NCBI GenBank assembly: GCA_024138025.1
Contig: JAMXBD010000711.1
Location: forward strand, 496,001-560,000
Reading direction: 5' to 3'
Length of the DNA: 64,000 nt
Origin: Combretum micranthum
Lineage: Eukaryota; Streptophyta; Magnoliopsida; Myrtales; Combretaceae
In this document: positions 38,600-51,376 of the stretch, piece after piece
How the letters are laid out: the number at the start of each line of letters is the position of its first letter
Numbering within the stretch: position 1 is the stretch's first letter
Program-made: the position numbers and the translations under genes
Notes under the pieces: generated by a model
Database searches by the model: none
Told to the model about the DNA's origin: nothing
Seen by the model: the letters and a program-made list of their open reading frames with translations, nothing else

Positions 38600-39125
38600 T
38601 TATGGATCCTATGCCGGCGGCTTACAGGCGGCTTATCTTCAACTTCTCCCTTGCGCAGGCAGTGCACTGGCAACCTTCAATATCAGTTACACATGTAGGC
38701 TGCTTCTACGCCGGCGGCTTTGATGTAGATCTAGCTGGCATATGTGATCAGAAATGAAGCGTTACACCAATTTATAACGAACGCCGTTCCAAAGCCGGCG
38801 GCTTAGGCACCGGCGTAGACAATCCAACAGATTTTTCTCTTCAATTTCCTCCAAGCGTTTGATATTTTCATGTCGCTTCAGATCTATGATGTACGCTGCC
38901 TCAAAGCCGGCGGCTTTTGTGCCGGCTTATAATGTAACTCCCTCAAAGCTGGTAACTTTTCATTTCTGGGCTGCCGGCCTTCCATGTACGCTAGCTTCTT
39001 CATCTTCTACGCCGGCAGCTTTGAAGCGGCTTTGAATGTAGTTGAAACTTATGCTTGGCAAAGTTGGCAGTGTTGGCAACAGCCTTGGATGTAAGCCATC
39101 TGAACGCCGGCGGTTTTGAATGTTG
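38600..39125. repeat. Degenerate GC-rich repeats with GCCGGCGG cores
   Basis: Cores of the GCCGGCGG type start at 38613, 38710, 38794, 38906, 39011 (GCCGGCAG) and 39106. Spacings are 97, 84, 112, 105 and 95 bp. Most are followed by 'ctttga' or 'ctta'. The stretch stands out against very AT-rich surroundings and lies upstream of a minus-strand TATA box, so it may be an enhancer-like U3 array. Confidence 0.6.
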
Positions 39126-39250
39126 AATTGCGGGCCTTGACTTCAATTTTTCCTATTTTCAATTCAAATTCTCTTGTTTTGATTTATTTGTCCAAATTAG
39201 TCCTGAAACATAAAATTTAATCAAAACAAATATCCATTCTAGCTCTTTTG

Positions 39251-39750
39251 ATCATCAAGAATTGTATAAAACATGATCTTATCACAATGGTTTTTCTTTA
39301 AATTTATGATCATAATCCTAATGATAGTCCTTCATAATTTTCTAAAGTAGATTTAGAGTGCATACCTCATAAAGTACATGCCAAGACATATGGCATATTT
39401 CCTTCTATGGTTGTCAAAATCACGATTTTACCTATACGATTCTACGAGCCTATGATTTTATGAGACCATTCTGAGTTAACTCGTGTGTTGAATCGTAGTC
39501 TTGTAGAATCTTACAATTTCAATTGAATTTACCAATGTTAGTTAAATAAGCTAAAATATACAATTTAATGGCAAAAAAAAAAAAAAAGCTAAGATATAAA
39601 AAATGCATCATACCTTATCAACTATTAGGATGATATATTTTTCTTATTGTAGTTCAATTTTGATTTTACACACTCCTTATCTCTTTCCTTCCCTCTCTCA
39701 ACTTCCTTATTTTACATTTATAGAATTCATTAAAGTCGAGTTAAAAGTTT
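39251..39750. other. AT-rich sequence with a small palindromic stretch
   Basis: At about 39420-39520 words such as 'acgattttac', 'acgattctac' and 'gaatcgtag' recur in both orientations, possibly a miniature DNA element. No gene is seen. The 5-bp ACAAG at 39751-39755 is the left target duplication of the copia element that follows. Confidence 0.4.
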
Positions 39751-39755
39751 ACAAG

Positions 39756-39872
39756 CATTAAAATATTTCTTTTAAAAGGGTAGTTTTGTAATTTACATTT
39801 ACATTATATAATACACTATGGTGCTAGGGTGTGATTAAACTGAACACTTTTTTTTACTAATCACACTTAACA
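39756..39872 (+). mobile_element. Copia 5' LTR (117 bp)
   Basis: It is the same length as the 3' LTR at 63781-63897, with shared blocks 'ttaaaagggtagttttgta' and 'gtgctaggg', and ends 'cttaaca'. The length is unusually short for a plant copia LTR. Confidence 0.88.
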
Positions 39873-39884
39873 TGTTATCTGAGC
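39873..39884 (+). other. Copia primer binding site
   Basis: TGTTATCTGAGC, directly after the LTR, matches the tRNA-Met-type TGGTATCAGAGC at 10 of 12 positions. Confidence 0.8.
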
Positions 39885-40502
39885 TTGGTTAACCAACAAA
39901 CCACCCATTAATGGTTCCACCACCAGCACTACCTCAATTTTCATCGAAAACCACCACTTCCACCAAACCATCAGCCATCACGAAACCCTAACATCCATTA
40001 TAGCACCACCATGAAACCTAGCATAATCACGAATCCCAAACAACCATTATAACACCACTGCAAAACCTTAGGCAGCCACAACTAATCAACCCACATCCAC
40101 TACCATCCACCGCCATCACCATATAGTAACCACACTCGACCACAACAGCATCTTCAGCCATCACTACAACCTTTACAACCAAAATAAAGCCCTCATTCGA
40201 AACCCTAGGTTTACAAATGCCAAATTCAAAACCTTAGGTTCATGAATCGGAGCCTCATTCACCAATTAACACTCCTTGACTTGAATCAGTGACCCATCCA
40301 TCGATTAACACTAGTTTTTATGTAAATCAACAAACTCAATAGGCATATTTGGTGATATATGATTAATTATTATGATGATTATTATGCCCATGATAGTCAC
40401 AAAGAATGGTTAAGTGTTCTCGTTTGTGTGGTAAAAGAGATTTGCATTGTTTTGTCTTCCTTAAATTTTGTTTCTAGAAAATATATGAATTAATCAATTG
40501 GT
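39885..40502 (+). mobile_element. Copia leader
   Basis: Untranslated leader between primer site and gag start. Its middle (about 39900-40180) is rich in 'ccacca' and 'caccac' words. No feature beyond this is seen. Confidence 0.5.
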
Positions 40503-41330
40503 ATGGATTCCAAATCAGTTGTTACATTGTCTACATCTTCTGTTCCGACATTTACTTCTAGTAAATTGAATGGCAATAATTATTTTCAATGGGCCTGTAT
40601 GGTTCAAGCTTTCTTCTGGAGTTAAGAGCATCTTAAAATATTGACTTAATCACCCCCTAAAGAGATAGATAGTAAGTTTGCCAAATGGGATCATATCGAT
40701 CAATATTATCTTCATTTGTTGTGGAATTCAATGGAATCTAAGATATTTTATATGTGTAGCAGTTTTGGTACTTGTAAAGAAGTTTGGGATTACCTCAAGT
40801 TTCCTTATGCTTCGAATGATACACGTATGTATGATGTTCTAGCTAATTTCTTTCAACCGTAATAAGGGGATAAGGACTTTATTGAATATTACAGTAAGGT
40901 CAAGAGGTGTTTGGAGGAAATCAATGATGTGATGTCCTTTAGTACTGATTTAAGAGAGACGTAGAAACATCGTGATCGACTTACAGTTGTTAAGCTCCTT
41001 CATGGTCTTAAACCAGAGCTAAAGTCATTAAAATCTCATATTGTTGGATCATTAGAGCTTCCATCTCTGGATGATGTTTACTTTCGTATCAACCATGTTT
41101 TTGCATAGTCTTCACCATCTCTTACTTGCCCTTCTGACCGTTCAACCTTGATTTGTCAAACCCTAAAATAGTGGATGTGGAAGATCTTTTAGTCGAGGGG
41201 GAGGTCGTATAGGTCATGGAGGATGAGGACGTGGATTACGTCCTTATTGTGATCATTGTCATTGACAAGGTCATACCTAAGATACTTGCTGGGTTTTACA
41301 TGGGCGTCTTCCTAGGGCTCATGTTGTTCA
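40503..41330 (+). pseudogene. Copia gag (capsid and zinc knuckle), degenerate
   Basis: Starting at ATG 40503 the frame reads MDSKSVVTLSTSSVPTFTSS, then KLNGNNYFQWACMVQAFF, the N-terminal copia gag motif. The capsid region follows (DYLKFPYASNDTRMYDVLAN, LLHGLKPELKSLKSHIVGS). A CCHC zinc knuckle (C-x2-C-x4-H-x4-C) lies at 41248-41289 and contains two stop codons. In-frame stops occur throughout. Gag would normally form the virus-like particle that packages element RNA. Confidence 0.88.
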
Positions 41331-41454
41331 GAGTAATAACTCCATATCTACACCTGTTACACTGAGTGGTTCACCTATCCTAGTGTTTGCACCTTGTCCA
41401 GATCTGCATAAGGAAGAATTCCAGTCATATTCTGTTACTTTATCATGAGTAGAA

Positions 41455-42065
41455 TATGCTAAACTCCTACAACATCATAATGTATTGCAGCCATCTACTT
41501 CTTCTTCATCCTTAGACCAGTCAGGTAATCCTACTATCTACCTTACTCAAACTCCTTCTCAGCTTTGGATTGTTCATTCAGTAAACACAGATCATATGTT
41601 TGGTACATCCAATTGCTTTTCACACATTACTTACTCTTCTATACTGCCAAGTGTCACTCTCACTAATGGGTCCACTTCACCTGTTAATGGGATTGGCACT
41701 GCCTTGCTTGTTTCATTGTTTCATTGAAATTGATTCTATATATACCCAAATTGAATTTTAACTTGTTATTTGTTAGTAAACTCACCACTTCTTTTAATTG
41801 TTCCATCACTTTCTTTCCTTCTTCTTTTATGATACATTATTTGAGAAGAGGGAAGACGATTAGTGGAGGGCATGAGTCTTGTGAGCTATACTATATGGCT
41901 TCGGCACCTACAATCACTGCTTGCTCAGTTGTTAAACCCGATCCTATAGAGATGCATTGTTGGTTTGGTCATCTATCCTTGAAGATTCTTTGTGTTATGT
42001 ATCTTAGTCTCTAGTCTTATCCTAGTCTTGAATGTCAGTCGTGTCAATTAGGCAAACAAGTTAGG
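41455..42065 (+). pseudogene. Copia protease and gag-pre-integrase region, catalytic Asp lost
   Basis: The protease motif reads WIVHSVNTDHM where active copia enzymes have W-I-hydrophobic-D-S-G-A. The catalytic Asp codon at 41575-41577 is CAT (His), and Gly-Ala is replaced by Val-Asn. Downstream, PKLNFNLLFVSKLTTSFNCS and the zinc-binding pair around HCWFGHLS and CQSCQLGKQV mark the gag-pre-integrase domain. This is a polyprotein piece that should process gag-pol. It is inactive through the Asp loss and frame breaks. Confidence 0.85.
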
Positions 42066-42830
42066 TTTCTTTTAGTCTAAGAGTTAATAAGTGAGCTACT
42101 ACTCCCTTTGATTTAGTTCATTATGATGTAAGGGACTTGCCTGTGTTGGTTCTCTTCATGGTTTCAAGTATTTTGTTACATTCATTGAAGATTACTCAAG
42201 AATGACATAGTTATATTTAATGAAAAATCATTCTAAGTTATTTGATATATTTTATGCTTTTCATTCTAAAGTTCAAAATCAATTTAATTATTCTCTTTAG
42301 GTTTTTCTCAAAGACAACACTAAGGAATACATGTCCAATTCTTTTTAGTTATATATGCAGCAACATGGTATTATGCACCAAACATCATGTTCTTATACTC
42401 CACAGCAAAAATGGAGTTGCCGAACGTAAAAACCAACGTCTCATTGAAATTACCAGGACATTATTAATTCACATGAATGTGCCTAAGTACTTTTAGGCTG
42501 ATGCTGTGCTCACTACATGTTTTCTTATAAACAAAATGTCATCTACTATACATTATCAGGTTCCATTGTACCTTCTTCTTCCTAACCAGTCCCCTTTTCC
42601 CTTGCCTCCCCATGTCTTTGGTTATTTATGTTTTGTCCGTCAACTCTTTCCAGGAACTAATAAACTTGATCCTCAATCAATTTGTTGTATTTTCCTCAAC
42701 TACTTTCATAATCAAAAGGGTTATCAATGTTATTCTCCAGAAAACCATAAAGTTTATCTTTCTCTAGATGTATCTTTCTTTGAGTCAACCCCATATTTCT
42801 TTACATTATCTTCATCTTTTAGGAATAAAC
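42066..42830 (+). pseudogene. Copia integrase, degenerate
   Basis: Pieces of the integrase core occur in changing frames: YSRMT-like text near 42195, the conserved GVAERKN near 42415, then TRTLLIHMNVPKYF. The C-terminal part includes VPLYLLLPNQSPFPLPPHVF and the GYQCYSPENHKVYLSLDVSF segment typical of copia. Several frame changes and stops interrupt it. The protein would insert the cDNA with a 5-bp stagger, matching the ACAAG duplication. Confidence 0.85.
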
Positions 42831-43107
42831 CCCCTAGACCACGTATTCCACATGTGTTGCCTTTATCGTCTTCTTTTGACTTGACTACAGTTGACCAGAA
42901 TGCCTCTACCATTGTAGCATCCTCTAATGTTACCTCTTATGTCATGCCATCCTCAGAAGGTACCTCTACTATTTCGCTAATCACTCAGGGGTTCCCTCAT
43001 CTTAACAGCCTAGATATGCAAGTTTATGTTCATTGATGACATATTGGCCCAGAGGACTCTTCATCTCTACCAACTTCTCCACTGGATTCAAATCCATCTT
43101 CAACAGA

Positions 43108-44289
43108 TCTTGAACTTCCAATTGCATTAAGAAAGGGTAAACGATCTTTTTATCCTACTATTCGTCATCTACTTTCTAATGTTCTTACATATTCTTTTCT
43201 CTCCTCATCTTTTGCATCTTTTATTGCATCATTGTCCATAAACTCTATTCCAAACTCTGTTTCAGAAGCCTTAGCTTATCCTTGTTGGCTTGCTATTATG
43301 GAAGAAGAAATGTCTACCTTTGTGATAATAACACATGGGATCTTGTATCTCTTCCTAGTGGTAAATCAATAGTTGGATGTCGACAAGTATTTTTTGTGAA
43401 AGTCTTACTTAATGGTATTGTTAATCGACTAAAGGCTCGTTTAGTTGCTAAAGGCTACACTCAAATATATGGTATAGATTATTAGGACACTTCTCGTCAT
43501 TAACTAAGATTACTTCGGTTCATCTTCTCATATCACTTGCTGCTACTCATCAATGGCATTTACATCAACTAGACATTAAAAATGCCTTCTTCCATGGTGA
43601 TCATGAGGAAGAGGTATATATGGAACAACCACCAAGTTTTGTTGTTCAAGGGAGACAATATTAGTTTATCACTTGAAGTTATATAGGCTTAAACAATCTC
43701 CACGTACTTGGTTTGGTAGATTCAGTTCAATTGAAATGGAATTTGGTCTTTATAGATGTAATTCAGATCATTCTATATTTTATGGATAGTATGATGGTAA
43801 GAAAATTATATTGATTGTGTATGTCACTGATATTTTGATTTCAGGAGATGATCATGATGGCATTAAGCAATTGAAAGATTTCTTACAGCAAAATTTCCAA
43901 ACTAAAGACATGGGTGGCTTGAAATATTTCCTTGCAATTGAAGTTGCTCGCTCTAAGTAAGGTATATATCTCTCCTAACAGAAGTATGTACTTGATTTAT
44001 TATTTGATACTAGTTTAACTAGAGCAAAACCAGCTGATTCACCTATGGATCCTAATGTCAAACTCTCACCCAATGAGGGAGAGATTCTTGATGATCTAGA
44101 GATATACAGAAGGTTAGTTGGTAAGATTAATTACCTTATAGTGACACGCCCTGATATATCATATGTAGTCAGTGTAGTGAGTTAATTCATGAGCTCACCT
44201 CATATTAGTCGTTGGATGTTGTGATTTGTATTCCACATTATCTCAAAGGAACTCTAAATTGGGGTATTTTATATAAAGATCATAGGCAT
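43108..44289 (+). pseudogene. Copia reverse transcriptase, broken by the CACTA insertion
   Basis: Landmarks in order are PIALRKG near 43120, NTWDLVSLPSGKSIVGCRQV and RLKARLVAKGYTQIYGIDY to 43485, LDIKNAF near 43575, and LKQSPRTWF near 43695. The active-site box reads YVTD (43820-43831) where YVDD is expected, so one catalytic Asp is replaced. Later parts include KDMGGLKYFL and RRLVGKINYLIVTRPDISYV. The frame changes several times. The coding run stops at 44289, where the CACTA element begins, and resumes at 63287. Confidence 0.9.
44287..44289. repeat. CACTA target duplication, left copy (CAT)
   Basis: CAT before the left terminus matches CAT at 63287-63289. Removing the element and one copy restores the continuous copia text 'aggcatgtgcatgttgttgg'. 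Confidence 0.88.
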
Positions 44290-46519
44290 CACTACAAGAA
44301 TTTTGACGTTGGGTGACGTCTGCATATTATGCAAACGTCGCCTTTCGATTATGGTTTAGTGGTGTTTATAAAATGTTAACTAAAATATGTAATTGGTTAC
44401 GTTTATAAACCTTTGATTTAATTTGTGACTTTTTCTTATATATAAACGACCAATCATATATGCTAAATAAATAATTTAATTTAAAATAATGAGTACATCA
44501 TTTTATTACATTGTTCAAGAATCTAAGAAATATATAAATTGAATTAAAATAAAAAAGCCCTACACAATTTTCTACATCCCGCCATACTTTGAAAATTAGA
44601 ACTTGATAATAATTATAATAATAATAATCTCCCCCTCTCTTTTACAATTCCCTCTCTCCCTTTTGACATATTCGGAGCCCCTTTCAGTAAATAACAACGT
44701 CCCCTCTCACTCTCTCACGATTCCCCTTTCTCTCTTTTGACATAATCAAGCACCCCTTTAGGAAATAACAACGTGAAACCCTAGCCTAATCTCAATCCAC
44801 CACTGCATGCTTCGATCCCAAATTAAGCTACATTTACTTTGTCCTTTTCTTCCCTCTCCATTTTATTCACTTCTCCTCCTTTTCTTTCATCCTTACTCAT
44901 GATTGGACTACCCAAGCCAGACAACCAACAAGCCTCCCATCGGCGCTAAAATGGCCACCACAATAGCCACCAATGGCATATGCTAATGAAATCCCCAAAT
45001 CCAAACCCTAACATCCTTCATTCCAATCCCCTTTTAATCAAACCATCACTAGCCCCTATTCCACAAAATACCACTCCTTTGTTAGAGCAACATCTAGTAG
45101 GTACCAACATGGCACGTAAACACCCAAGAACCAACAAAGAGCAGACATAACTTGCCGTAGTTGGATTCTTCATCACTACGATTTATTACAATACATATTA
45201 ACATGAAAATAGGGGATTTCCACTTGCCATTCCCAAAACAATAGAGGTAATAAAATCTTACCTTGTTTTAATATTCAATCTACTTAGTGCATTGTGTTGA
45301 TTTTAAAGTTGAGATAGTAGTTTTGATTATTCATTGACACAATTAAACAATGGAGTGAGAATGATTGAATCTAGTTGTTGTCTGATTTATTTTAAAATGT
45401 TCAACAATTAAATTGATTGACGTGGTTATGTTCAATTGGGAAAGCTAAGTGGATAGATTAATTGTATCTAAATTTCTTTTACAATATTTATAGGTGGTTC
45501 TCACTAAAGTAGTTGATTAGAGATATAGTTTAATATGAAGGAATCGACTGATATGGTTATGTTCACTTAGGAAAGCAAGAGAAACATCTAGGGTTATGTC
45601 ATCTGTAACATGTAATTTATTAGATAAAACTATTTGAATAAAATAGTCGAATAATGGTAATAGTGCTTTTTTGTTTGTCATAGAATGAAAAATAACCATC
45701 TTAATTCCTTTTAAGTCCATTCAAGAAATAGTTTTTAATACCATGGTAGGAGTGCTGTAGCTATTTTGGCTAGTTTAAGGCTGCTTTTTGGTCATATGAT
45801 TTTTTTTTTTTTTGTGTTCATAGAATGTAGGGAAATATAAGCCTATAGGAATGTTTCCTATATATGATGCGGAGTTACGTCAAATCATGCCCGAAAAATC
45901 AATGTTTGATGTTGCTAAGATTTAGAAATCTTCTTGTCTAGAAGACGATGGGGTTGTTAAATGCACAAGATCCAAAGTTTGTCGTGGGAACAAAATATTT
46001 TTGAAATTGAGATACCTCATTGATCTGCTTAGAATGAAATTCGTAGCATGTTGACGAGGCTGTATTTGTTTTTTATATCTAAACTTTCCATTGATATTTG
46101 TGTTTTAACCCTACTTTAGTAACCAAGACCAGCTGCAATTATTAATAGGTTTCAGTGATAGAAGTGCATTCCGTGTGGGATAGTACTTGGTTATAAAAGT
46201 TTCGAATATGAGGAAAAAAAGGAAGAAGAAAGTTTATGAGAATTCAAAATGGAGGAAAAAAGGAGCTTGAGGGGTTAGGGATTTAGGCATGAAGACCCTT
46301 ATTCCTAGGAATGAACTAAGGGATGGACTTAATGAAAATATGAACATATTTTGTTCATAAAAAGATCAGAGAAACAAAACGAAGTATGAGAAGGAAATTA
46401 GAAAATATAGGATATTGATAAGAAATATGTGAACAAGGAGGCAAATTTAAATTTGATAAATAATAAAATATTCCAAATTAATGGAAATAATTAAATTATT
46501 CTAAAAGGAATTTCTTAAA
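44290..46519. mobile_element. Left arm of the large CACTA element
   Basis: The terminus and subterminal repeats lie in the first 180 bp. Pyrimidine-rich text follows (44620-44900). A possible exon near 45835-46010 reads GKYKPIGMFPIYDAELRQIM followed by PEKSMFDVAK, then a stop and RSKVCRGNKIFLKL. I do not recognise its family. It may be another captured host exon. Confidence 0.5.
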
Positions 46520-49006
46520 TAAGGTGTCATGCCCTGAAGGGTACCCTAAACGTGGCAGTCCGCCACATACGGTATTAAAACTTAAGAATGACTTTCCAAA
46601 GTCACGCGAAAGTTTTCAACACCATATGTAAGGCATCTATCACAACAATAGGAGACACCGGTGGGATGTATAGTTTGAGATAGTAAATATAGCAATACAA
46701 GAATCTAATTAAACATCAAATTTATCATTAATAGAATATAATCTTTACATCATCTTAGGGGTCTTTCCCTTATAATTCTCCAAACAATCATAATAACAAC
46801 TTAATCTTTCCCACCACAAAATAATACTAACACCAAGAGATATTAAAGGATAATTAACCTATGATCTTCAAAATATTTCTACAAGCTTTACTAGGACATC
46901 ATCCCACTTAAGTATATGAAGTCATCGGGCATAAAAGATATTGTCCTGTTACAATAAAGGTCTATCGGAGTATAAGCATAACTAGCTTAGTGAGAATATT
47001 CCTGAATCAACGTACTTGTATAAATAATTTCAAACAAGTTATTAACAAGCATATGAATGCATCAAACACGTGATCAAGCAATACATATGATCTATCGGAA
47101 ATCATATGTTTGAATGGATTTACCCCGCCATTTCAGGTTAGGTGTTCCAGGCTCTTTAAAACCCAACTCAAAATCCAACTCATGTAGTTTATTTCAGGTT
47201 CCTACTAGCCATCACAAAATAGTTCTTTCAAGCAGTTATCGCCCATCTTGAAATGGTTCTTTCAGGCACCTATCGCCCATCTTGCAGATTTCTAGCTACT
47301 GCATACCTGGCTATTAAGCTCTTGTCCATCGAGATTAGCAGCTCATGCAATGAAATTAACTACGTGATATGCATGAATCAATTAATATAATTCATAGAAT
47401 ATGTTTAAAGTAATTTAAAGGTGATCACAAAATTTGCACACACTCCAACAGAATAATAGCAAAACATTAATTAACAACGATTCATGCCTCGGTATGGTTA
47501 CATTCTTTCAACCAATATTATCATACATAGTTCATTTCATCTTTTCCTACTTCTAGTGCTTCTAGCTACAAGCACAACCAAGTACGAAAAAGGTAGGAAA
47601 TAAACTCACTTGGCCATGATGATCTATCTTTCTTACGGATGAGTCGATCGGTAAATCCACTAATCAAAATAATCCTCCGGGTACAAATACTCCTCCTCGG
47701 GTTCACCTAATCAAGAAGAATACCCATAATGAGTATTTCTTATTGATTCTATGGTACTTATCAAAAACTATGTCATAAAATCGTTAAAATTCGTAGAAGG
47801 TAATTCCAACTTAAAATGGCCATAACTTGATCATTTTAACTTGGAATTGCGTAAATAATATATCGTTTTCTACCTACTCGAAAAGATCTATCCATTTCTA
47901 AGGTTATTTTTGTCATAAAAAGCCATTTGGGTTGCAAACTAACACGGTACAGAATAGTTACGAATTATAGTTTCAAAATATGATTTTTCCCAAATTTTAC
48001 GTTACTCAAAATTCCTTAAGAAAAATATATGGATATATATATAGTTGAAAAATCCTTTGAACATATATTTATATGGATGCATGATTTTGATAGTGTTGTC
48101 TTAATATTGATATTTCATAAACAATTTGTCTTTAAGGATTTAAAAGACAAGACTTTTGAAAATTTCTTCTTTTTTGAATTGTTAGAAGGAAAACAAAAAT
48201 ATATTTGAGTTGTTACTAGTAAATGTTTTATTATTATTTCATTTCCTTATTTTTCAAAAGTAAATTCGTTTTCAAAAATTTTGGTTCTTTAAGTTATCTA
48301 CTAACTTTATTTCTAGTGATTAAAAATAAGCTTTTCAAAATATTCCTTTAAGTTTCAAATATTTGAAGTTGTGTTAAATGTATGCTTTCCTTTTATTTTT
48401 ATATCATTTCCCTCCTTTAGAAAATAGATATACCTTTAAAACTTTTATTTTCTTGACAAATTTTATTTTTCTAAGTTGGTTTTCAAAATAGTAAATTGAT
48501 GTTATCTTGGTTTGAAAAAACTTGTTTTATTCTTAATATTTGTTAAATTGTAGAATAACTTCTCTAGACAAGTTTATAAGAAAAGCTTTCTTAAAGAATT
48601 GTTAACTTTAGAACTTAGTAAAGTTGTTGAAAAGAGAATAATACAAAATTTTTAAGTTTTGAAAGAACTTTCTTAGCATGCGATTCTCAAAGTCTATAAT
48701 GAACATAATTAAGCCGTATAAAAGATATGGTTGAGTTAAAATCCTTTATGGTTAAAAATTCTTCCTTTATGGGGTATTTAATTTTTGATTTAGAAAGAAA
48801 TAAGTTCCTTTTATTCTTTTGAAAAAATCTACTTTACTACTTTTTCTAAAAATTATGATTAGCTTATCCTTTGGAAAAACAAAACTTAGATCTTTTGAGA
48901 AAATTCCTTTTGTTAAGAAATCTAGTTTACTTTTGAAAGAACCGATTTTTATTTTGTTTTATTTTTATTTAAGACAAAAACATTCTTAATCATGCATGAA
49001 TATGAT

Positions 49007-51344
49007 TGTCACGACTCCAAATAGGGGCCTAGTAGGATTTACCTACAGCTATCATATCACGTGTGCACCCGTAACAGGAGAGCCGTCTTGTATGTCAGAG
49101 TGTACAAGACTCTATTTATTTATCAATGTTTATCATATAAGTGATATAATATATTACAGGATTTCAACTATGGAATCCGATTTTCCAATCTCTACCAGGA
49201 TCGCTGAGAATCGATATCCCCTACTAAATAGTGAAAGTGGGTTTCAAATTACAACATACAAAAATTCAAAATTTATCTAATTTACATTCTAAGTTTCCAT
49301 ATCCTATATCTCTATCTTCAATAAAGTTCGTTGAAGAAGCTCTCTTTACACATTCTTAGCCCAGTCCCGGCTAGTATCAATCCTGCATAAAAACTGTTGG
49401 AGGGTAAGCGAACCACGGGCTTAGTGAGTTCATTCCTCACTACTACTGGTCACGCAAGTTATCAAACATTAATTATACATTCATGCAAATCTATCTACAC
49501 ACAATATGAAGGCATACGTGATGAATGCAAGCAACACATCTATGGGGGTCCGGATCCATAGACGATGTAGATTTACCTGTCTACATTTCAGTTGTCTCCC
49601 ATACTTACCCGCATGGGACACCTCGCGTTACCCACACGAGGCTGTCCGGTGGTAGAGTCCATCCAGACTTACCCAATGCTTAACCACCATTGGTAACAAC
49701 AAATATTCCCCAACATGTTCATATGATTTACGCTGGTTAATATTTAAATATATATAATGCCAATTTAATGGCAATTTTAACCAACCATCACCAATCTATG
49801 GTGAATCCAGCAGATAGATCCCAACTCAGGTAACATCTATCGCCACGTGACTAGTGGACCCCGACTCAGGCAACATCCACTATCACAACAATACTCAGAA
49901 ATGTCCCATGCTCATCTCATAAACTCTTTTAGTATAAATTTTTCCTTTTCAAAGGATATAAAAGCAACCTGGAATATTCCAAGTCGGATTTCTTTAAAAA
50001 TACATTTCAAAATACTTTTGATTTCAAATTCGGGACATTTCCTACAAGGGGATCAAGCACATGCGACGAATATATCCAATTAGTTTAGTCAAATTATTAT
50101 CTTTATCCATTTATTCTGGTGATCATGCAGATGATAACACTCACATCAATCAGTCATTCCACATACAAGCAATACAATCGACATAACAGCAAACAGTAGC
50201 AATCAAAAGCAAATAGTAGATCATCATAATTCCCTCACCTGAGCACAATTGTTCAATTGATATGATCTCTCAAAATACCTCAAGCTTGGAACTAGGTCAG
50301 CACGATAGGCTCAACTTGGAATTACCCTTAACCTAGTCTTATTGCTTGTATAATTCCTATAATGATAGTGAGACAAATGGGTTATTAACTGTAGTATGGC
50401 TTACTATATTTTAGGCTTTTTATCGGGTTAATTTATAGGATATTATTAGTATAAATTTTTTTTTAATAAATGTCATAATTTAATCATTGTTTTTTTTTTC
50501 CTGATGAATTTGCTTTTTGGTCACCTCATTATTTACTTGAAAATATACAAAATTTCATCTATTTGCATTGGTATTAAAATGAAACATGATTATACTTATG
50601 CTTCTTATACTACTTCTATAACAAGATAAAGACTAAATAAATCATTTCGCTAGTTTTTATTATTATTATTTATTATTATTATTATATTATTATATTATGA
50701 CTTTTTGCAAAAAGAAAACTAATAGTTGAATGGAAAACCTTTACATAAATGAAAGGTTATTTCTAAGTTTTATTTGTTCGTCTATATATATATATATATT
50801 ATACTTAATTTTTTTTTTAAGCCTATATCAGCCGAGATATGCGTATATTTTATAATTTATACTACTTGTGTAATCTAATAAATTCCAAAACTTTTGTTAT
50901 TCAACTCTTTGAACATATGAAACTTATAAATCTATATATATGTGAGCCAATTATACTTGTATCTTACTTTTAATTGATTTTCCTTATAAATTCATTTCTA
51001 AATTGTTGTTTACTGCGAGGATATGACATAAATTTTATAAATCAAATTGTTTTCTCCTTGATTTCTCCTAGAGTCAAAATATGCATATAATTTTTGTTTT
51101 ATCAATTTATTTACATAATTATCCATTTCTAAGTTGAATGACCCTAAACTCATATGATTCATTATGTTAAAATTATTAATGGGTATATATGCATGACCGG
51201 TTATGTTATTGTGCCTATGTTAATTTTATTAATTCTTTATTGGTTTATTTCCACAAAACTCAAATAATTGAATAACATAAGATTTGTGATCAAACTATCA
51301 TGACATTATTTATTTACTACGTAGGCTGAAACATATATGCTTAA

Positions 51345-51376
<32 letters not shown>

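Larger units (their letters stand above)
37500..39250 (-). mobile_element. LTR-like segment, minus strand
   Basis: Read on the minus strand it has a GC-rich repeated region, a TATA box (38533-38540), an AT-rich leader, and then near 37580 the words 'gtgggatcgacacttgac'. A phrase of this type is common near the LTR end of several plant gypsy families. No target duplication or coding domain was found, so the class and the ends are inferred. Confidence 0.4.

Noticed and set aside
42506..43036. 176-codon open frame as a host gene
   Set aside because: Its content is copia integrase C-terminal sequence and the linker to reverse transcriptase, so it belongs to the dead copia polyprotein.
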